Positions 60,801-64,000 of a DNA stretch of 64,000 bases are shown one piece after another; the stretch's first letter is position 1; the number at the start of each line of letters is the position of its first letter. A program made the translations under genes and the position numbers. Below the pieces are notes generated by a model, which did not search any database, was not told where the DNA came from, and saw only the letters and a program-made list of their open reading frames with translations. The DNA comes from Niveispirillum cyanobacteriorum (lineage in GTDB: Bacteria; Pseudomonadota; Alphaproteobacteria; Azospirillales; Azospirillaceae), in contig NZ_CP025613.1 of assembly GCF_002868735.1 (NCBI RefSeq), positions 1 through 64,000 of the forward strand. The letters are read 5' to 3'.

Positions 60801-63704
60801 CAAGGCGCTGCTGATCACCAGATTGCCGCCATCCAGGGCACCCAGGCGGACCACCCCGGCGCTGATCTGGTTGATCTCGCCCTGGGACACATGGGCCTTG
60901 CCCGACCCCGCCCCCGTAGCGCCCACATCCATCTGCCCGCCCGTAGCGAAGGGGCGCAGTTGCACGCGGCCTGTACTGCTGATGCTGGTGCTGGACAGGG
61001 CGATATCGCCGCCGGCCAGGATGATGGTCCCCGCCCCCGCCGACACAGTCGTGCTGTTCAGCGCCAAGTTGGTCCGCCCGCGCAGGCTGATGTCGCCACC
61101 ATTACTGGTGAAGCTGCCATTGCCTGCCGTCAGGGTGCCGCTGCTGCCCCCATATCCGGCGGTGGCATCGACATTCAGCTTGCCCGTGCTGGCACTGGCG
61201 CCGATCCCGGCATTGAAGGTCAGGTCCTGGGCGGCACGCAGGGCCAGGGTCGCATCCCCGCCCGCCGTCTTGGCGATCGAAGTGCTGACGATAAGGTCGC
61301 CCGTCCCCGCCTCGGCCAGCGCATTCTTGCCGGCATCCAGGAAGCTCTGCAAAAGGCCGGCGATGGAACTGCCGATTGTCAGGCTGCTGCTGATCAGTTC
61401 AAACGCGCCGATGTCGGTCGTGGACGGGTTGGCCGTCACGCTGACAGTGCCCGTATGCTGTCCATGGCCCAGGGTCAGGGTGCCGGCAGTTACCGTGCCC
61501 AGTTCCGCCGTGGACAGGGCCAGACCCGCCGTATCATCGGTGCCGCCGATGATCAGGTTGGTGCTGTTGCCGCGCGTGCGCAGGGTGACACGGCCCGATG
61601 ATCGGACACTGCCGCCCGTCAGCGACATACCGTCCGAGGAAAGAGTGACCGAGCCGGACTGCGCGCCGCCGCCATAAGTGCCAGTGCCGCTGAACATGAT
61701 GCCGGCACTGTCGTGCCCGCCCGTGGCTGCGACGGACAGGGCACCCGACCCAGACGAAACCGTAAAGCCGCCGCTGCTGACCACCCCGTAATTATTGGTG
61801 CCGCTGGTACCAGCACCCGTCCCGTTCAGGGTCACACTGCCGCCATTGCTGGTGATGGCCCCGCTGCCGCCACTGGCCAGACGGATACCGACGGCATCGC
61901 TGCTGCCACCCTGGGCCGTACCGGTCACGGATATGGCACCGTTGCCGCTGGTCAGCGTGCTGTTGCCGGACAGGGATACACCCGAGCCGCTGCCCGTGCC
62001 GGTCAGGCTCAGCGCCCCCGATCCCGTGCTGAAACTGGCACCCGACAGATTGACGCCCGTCGTGGCGCCCGTGCCCGTGGCGGTGACGGTAATGCTGCCG
62101 CCATTGCTGCTGAAACTGCCGCCCGTGGCCTGGAATGAACGGCCGGCAGTGAAGCTCATGGACAGCGTACCGCTGCTGGATCCGACCCCGATGCCGCTGG
62201 CAAAGCTGATATCCTGCCCGGCATTCAGCGTCAGGGTGGCGCCCGTCCCGCCGGTCTTGGCGATGGAACTGCTGATGTTGATATCGTCACTGGCCGCAAG
62301 CGTAACGCTGGTGCCGCTATTCAACAGGGTCTCGATGGCCCCGGCGGTGATCACACTGTTAACCGCACCCTGATCACCCACATTGTCCAGATCGCCGGCA
62401 TTCTCCAGATCATCGCCGGTTGTGCCGTCACCATTCAGGTTGGGCGTGCCACCGATGGTGATATTCGTCGGGTCCAGCAGCAATTCACCGGCCTTGCCGC
62501 CCGCCCCGCCGGCCAGATCGGCGGTGCCGGCAAAGCGCAGGCTGCCCTTGCCCGACACTTCAGCAAAGCCGCCATCGGCCCTGCCGCGCGCGCTGACGGC
62601 CCCTTCATGCACCGTGCGCCCGTCGGACCAGATGATGATGCGCCCGCCATTACCCGCCGCGCCATCGGCCATCACCCGGCTGCCGGCATCGATGCGCGTT
62701 ACCTGCGACCGGTGCAGATCGCCCCCGCCCTGGAAATCCCCGCCGATGCGCACAGTCCCGCCATCGACCGGCCCCGACGCATCCACAATCGCCCCGGTCA
62801 GCGTGACCTTGTCACCCAGCACATCGATGGCTCCGCCCTCGGCCCGGACGGTGCCGGAAACCTCCGTTTCCACCCCCTCCCCGCCGATGATGATGCGCCC
62901 ATCCACTTCCCGCGCCGCTACGGCTTCCACCAGCCCCCCGGCATTGACCACGCCGGACAGCCCTTCGCGCGCCGCCCGCGCCGTCATCAGGACCTGCGCG
63001 CCGGTTATAGTGCCATCATTGAGGACCCTTCCCGCCAGTTCCGCCGGGATCTCGAACCGCAGCAACCCGTCGCCGGCTAGGTCCAGGGTGAACCGCTCCG
63101 CCCCGGCCAGAACGACCCGGCCAAACCGTGCCTCGACCAGCCCGCTATTACGCACTTCCGGTGCCGCCAGCACGGCATAGCCGCCATCGGCCACCCGGAT
63201 GGTGCCCTCATTCACCACCGCCGCCCCGGCCTGTCCCGCCTTGCCAAAGGTCAGGCGCCCGGCGGCGAAATCGGCATTGTCGATATCGGCGGTGGTGGCC
63301 AGGAAGGCACCGGCATCGATGCGCGCCCCCCGCCCCATCACGATCCCGGCCTTGTCGATCACCACGACCTGGCCATTGGCCGTCAGGCTGCCATCAATGC
63401 GGGTGCCAGCACCATTACCGGTCACGCGATTGACCAGAAGCGACCCCACCCCCGGCTGCGTCACCGTAACGGACTGCCCCGCGCCGATATCAAAACTGCG
63501 CCAGTCGATCAGGGCGCGGTCGGTCGTTTGATTGATGAGCGTGTGGGTGCCCTGGGCGCTGATCCCCGCCCCGCCCACCACGACGGTGCCGCCCTGCGGG
63601 GATTGCGCCGCCGCCGGCAGGGTGAAGACGGATGCCAGCGTCAGGGCGCGGAAACCCCGCCCCCACCGCTTCTGCCCCGCCCCCTGCCGCCGCGCACCCT
63701 GCAT
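54891..63704 (-). CDS. two-partner-secretion exoprotein (TpsA, filamentous-hemagglutinin-like) with YDG/MBG repeats
   Basis: A 2937-residue exoprotein. A signal peptide (RALTLASVFTLPAAAQ) precedes the TPS domain (about 40-280: GGTVVVGGAGISAQGTHTLI, SLTANGQVVVIDKAGIVMG) that FhaC-type transporters recognise. A long, Ser/Thr/Gly-rich beta-helix (about 300-1740) follows. Four YDG-type units come next, then seven clear and one degenerate MBG units with RVYGxDDPxLTY and GTYAIxQGSL motifs. A Pro/Ala/Val linker (about 2830-2890) and a C-terminus ending FPNLGRVW complete it. ATG 63704 follows GGGGGA. It is cotranscribed with tpsB (10 bases) and the CHAT gene (TGATG overlap). It is expected at the cell surface as an adhesin or matrix fibre; its target is unknown. 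Confidence 0.9.
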   Translation of the reverse strand: MQGARRQGAGQKRWGRGFRALTLASVFTLPAAAQSPQGGTVVVGGAGISAQGTHTLINQTTDRALIDWRSFDIGAGQSVTVTQPGVGSLLVNRVTGNGAGTRIDGSLTANGQVVVIDKAGIVMGRGARIDAGAFLATTADIDNADFAAGRLTFGKAGQAGAAVVNEGTIRVADGGYAVLAAPEVRNSGLVEARFGRVVLAGAERFTLDLAGDGLLRFEIPAELAGRVLNDGTITGAQVLMTARAAREGLSGVVNAGGLVEAVAAREVDGRIIIGGEGVETEVSGTVRAEGGAIDVLGDKVTLTGAIVDASGPVDGGTVRIGGDFQGGGDLHRSQVTRIDAGSRVMADGAAGNGGRIIIWSDGRTVHEGAVSARGRADGGFAEVSGKGSLRFAGTADLAGGAGGKAGELLLDPTNITIGGTPNLNGDGTTGDDLENAGDLDNVGDQGAVNSVITAGAIETLLNSGTSVTLAASDDINISSSIAKTGGTGATLTLNAGQDISFASGIGVGSSSGTLSMSFTAGRSFQATGGSFSSNGGSITVTATGTGATTGVNLSGASFSTGSGALSLTGTGSGSGVSLSGNSTLTSGNGAISVTGTAQGGSSDAVGIRLASGGSGAITSNGGSVTLNGTGAGTSGTNNYGVVSSGGFTVSSGSGALSVAATGGHDSAGIMFSGTGTYGGGAQSGSVTLSSDGMSLTGGSVRSSGRVTLRTRGNSTNLIIGGTDDTAGLALSTAELGTVTAGTLTLGHGQHTGTVSVTANPSTTDIGAFELISSSLTIGSSIAGLLQSFLDAGKNALAEAGTGDLIVSTSIAKTAGGDATLALRAAQDLTFNAGIGASASTGKLNVDATAGYGGSSGTLTAGNGSFTSNGGDISLRGRTNLALNSTTVSAGAGTIILAGGDIALSSTSISSTGRVQLRPFATGGQMDVGATGAGSGKAHVSQGEINQISAGVVRLGALDGGNLVISSALSHASDTIELASAGTVTQSAAINVPNLSLLGTGGSYTLTNGSNNVTTLAGNTGSVDFRSTDAFSVGTVAGTTGLTFTGNASLYAAASLITLAQVATYAGSGAGTLTLSSDIDVTVSANIGVSGSGKVNIVLAADGNEAGSAGRVAISGATLSSNGGNITIGSGSTPATRAAEGKADTGIGVNVTSSTLNSGAGGSILINGDGAPSGTNSATGIGINVSASSLIAAGAGTITLNGGGGSGNTLTAGIAIGNGSTIRSASGAIALNGAQAGSGTNRYGILLRDDPGTRSAIYSTGGGALGLTATGTDGLIAANGGASDSSRAYIGWDGTTAYAGTVTLTADKVTLTSGTGTAAISIGGSGNLVIRPNSTSASIAVGDSALGSSDLELGQTELDSFRAGFSSVTIGRSDGTGAISVAGAAFKDNTSLISNTGAITISGALSTGSGADAGTLSANTKGLLTVNAAISTQNQDITLSADRLNLTGSVNAGTATATLTTSTAGRGIDLGSATDAGGGLEISSAELNRVTAGTLRIGSSSAGAINVSSAIAPTGSSTLHLRSGGAIGQAGAVTVTNLAVTAGGAVSLSGVNNAVTSFAATTGSSNGAIALRDDSGFAIGTVDGVAGVTAGTGNLTLTSTGTVTQSAAVTASGLSLHGAGAAYTLAHASNAVSMVAANTGSVDVGLSGAVSIGIIGSVAGVTATGTVKLTAGGNLTLASGASVAANGSGDALILAANGTFTNSAGSSALSVTGGGRFLVFSNSPLTSSTGGISALPLYNRSFSFSDRTYTAVSNSGSRFVYGYAPTLTVTPDSVSRVYTGSTITGLNYTVTGLVTGDTLSNAVSGTGAITGAGRNVGSYTLTAGAGTLASDLGYGFSYGTGTLTVTKKSLTYSITNSSSTYGTTATGGTVTLGGLVDGDGVTGTVTTYRGADAVTLAPRTAVGSLTQKVTAITGSDVGNYELAASGHTDGTLTIAAKELTYSVGAVNSTYGTRATLGTATLTGVVNGDDVTASVNLSGATLSDRLSAGTYDQTVTLGGGDVSNYQLANSGSTAGNLTVARKSVNFSIANVASTYGTLAVLGTPSLTGVLSGDDVSGAVTLVSGTLSDRLKVGTYDLTLTALGGGSASNYVLAWSGNSNGVLAIAAKALTASVASVTATYGQNAATGAVTLTGLLAGDDVKADVSVEGAGGAVTPGPKLGAGTYTQRINGLTGADASNYVMAGGQGTSGTLTINPAALTVTANSLTRVYGTDDPTLTYTVTGLVNGDGLTGGLTRAAGRNAGTYAISQGSLSAGANYTLTFNSGTLTITPAALTVTAASATKVYGTDDPALTYSVTGLVAGDSVSGALTRAAGRDVGTYAISQGSLSAGSNYTLTFNGGTLTITPAALTVTAGSGTKIYGDADPVLGFTAAGLVAGDSLTGAIQRAAGENAGAYAVEQGSLSAGANYTLSFNAGTLTISPAALSVSATAAGKIYMDDDPALTFTVNGLKRGDSEASALSGALSRGAGEDVGTYAIAQGSLTANANYRLSFTGADFTIRPANLTLAVVAANLSKIYGDEDPALTFTATGLRGKDSLDKVVSGVLSRAVGEDVGIYAINQGSLSSISPNYTISFTPGTLTISPANLSVAAAMVTRTYGDGDPALTYAVSGLKRGDSAGAVLSGSLSRAAGEDAGTYAITQGSLALTSRNYTLSFTGAQMVINPALLSVTANAVSRVYGAADPALSFAVSGLKRDDSAAAVLTGGLVRATGGNAGRYAIGQGSLAANANYRVSFTGADFVITPAPLSVLVDNATRQAGATNPVFTARFQGLVNGDTSTVLTGLRFQTLADAASPAGNYAINADGISNANYQITYVDGLLTVTGGGVLPPVVAETAPVTTITKPVTAPVVPVVTAPVAVAAPVVTPPPAPVATSPAPASDGGSAALAAVNQSVQSASGSAADDDSAAEEMIPGLLLQQRRLPGETPDGTPGLEQQFPNLGRVW
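55262..57145 (-). repeat. tandem MBG repeats in the exoprotein gene
   Basis: Eight in-frame units of about 72-80 codons encode MBG-type domains, seven with an intact YG or YxDxDP motif and a last unit (ATRQAGATNP) that is degenerate. The blocks for GTYAISQGSLSAGANYTL recur nearly unchanged at about 56500, 56740 and 56970. This is a likely site for length change by recombination or for assembly collapse. Confidence 0.8.
57146..58175 (-). repeat. YDG-type repeats in the exoprotein gene
   Basis: Four units of about 82-90 codons carry the pattern STYGTxAxxGxxTLxGVxxGDDV, ending in SNYxLAxSGxxxGxLxIAxK. They sit before the MBG block toward the N-terminus and presumably extend the stalk. A single further MBG-like unit with VYTGS precedes them. 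Confidence 0.72.
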
Positions 63705-63714
63705 CCCATCCCCC

Positions 63715-64000
63715 TTAAAGCTGAACCGTCAGGTCGATGAACAGGCGCGTATCCCGCCCTTCCGCCCCCGGAATGGGCAGCGACCGCAGGGTCCGCGCCA
63801 GTTCCGCCGACAGGTTGGCCTTGGCGAACAGACCCAGCCGCACCCCGCCGCCCGCCGACAGCAGATGCGTATTGGCCGCCACACTGTCCCAGACGCGGCC
63901 CCCATCGACAAAGCCATACAGCGTCAGCCCATCCACACGCTCGATCCCCGGATTGAACGACCGGCGCAGTTCCAGGCCGGCCCCCACCCCGTTCGGCCCC
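63715..64000 (-). CDS. TpsB/FhaC-type outer-membrane transporter, C-terminal part only
   Basis: The last 94 residues of a ShlB/FhaC/HecB-family 16-strand outer-membrane barrel; the gene continues beyond the window. Characteristic is GAGLELRRSF, then LTLYGFVDGGRVWD (the GFxDxGxV strand of TpsB proteins). HLLSAGGGVRLGLFAKANLSAELARTL and a final beta strand DTRLFIDLTVQL that closes the barrel follow. The TAA at 63715 lies 10 bases before tpsA. It secretes the TpsA exoprotein encoded next to it, and the operon promoter must lie outside the window. Confidence 0.88.
   Translation of the reverse strand, partial: GPNGVGAGLELRRSFNPGIERVDGLTLYGFVDGGRVWDSVAANTHLLSAGGGVRLGLFAKANLSAELARTLRSLPIPGAEGRDTRLFIDLTVQL

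Overview
The window is a GC-rich chromosomal segment of a free-living Gram-negative bacterium, most likely an alphaproteobacterium of the Azospirillaceae/Rhodospirillales type. This is inferred from an LdtR-type MarR regulator, a DUF2336 protein, a chemoreceptor fused to PilZ, SCPU pilus subunits, RTX exoproteins with YLxxNPDV repeats and overall codon use. No rRNA, tRNA, CRISPR array, insertion sequence or prophage was recognised. Gene density is high and no stretch above about 300 bases lacks a gene.

Layout. 1-1345: two spore-coat-U (SCPU) pilin-like genes, the first broken by five successive -1 frameshifts. 1367-6540: VOC protein, LdtR regulator, DUF2336 and DUF6065-like proteins, and an aldo/keto reductase divergent from a LysR regulator. 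6554-8779: four tandem, overlapping, related four-helix membrane proteins of unknown function. 9044-12001: an MFS carrier and an exported amidohydrolase. 12094-16413: GNAT acetyltransferase, glycosyltransferase, D-amino-acid-oxidase-like Tat lipoprotein and a TauE/SafE-like membrane protein. 16354-21494: TetR regulator divergent from an RND adaptor/pump pair. 21595-25336: a urate-to-allantoate gene set (puuE on one strand; uraD, a flavoprotein and uraH on the other) in which a two-Rossmann flavoprotein takes the place of uricase. 25491-26078: an AT-rich orphan gene. 26173-34894: chemoreceptor-PilZ, a GPH sugar symporter, and a phosphorelay/c-di-GMP module (hybrid kinase, HPt-REC-REC-GGDEF protein, lone receiver). 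34973-43530: esterase and hydrolases, XRE regulator, M1 aminopeptidase with a DUF6702-like partner, and an Sfp-type phosphopantetheinyl transferase. 43693-48766: a 1300-residue RTX/subtilisin exoprotease and a LacI regulator.

48770-64000 is the most striking part: six tightly packed minus-strand genes. In transcription order these are a TpsB/FhaC outer-membrane transporter (cut by the window end), a 2937-residue TpsA exoprotein with YDG and MBG repeats, a TPR-CHAT caspase-like lipoprotein, a small exported FecR-like protein, a CHASE2 adenylate cyclase and a stand-alone cyclic-nucleotide-binding protein. I read them as one surface-exoprotein, envelope-protease and cAMP-signalling operon. It is the best candidate here for an undescribed system.

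Smaller features include a dispersed REP-like intergenic repeat (three copies or fragments), several strong hairpins between genes, a LacI-type palindrome upstream of the carboxylesterase, and a hairpin overlapping the ribosome binding site of the amidohydrolase.
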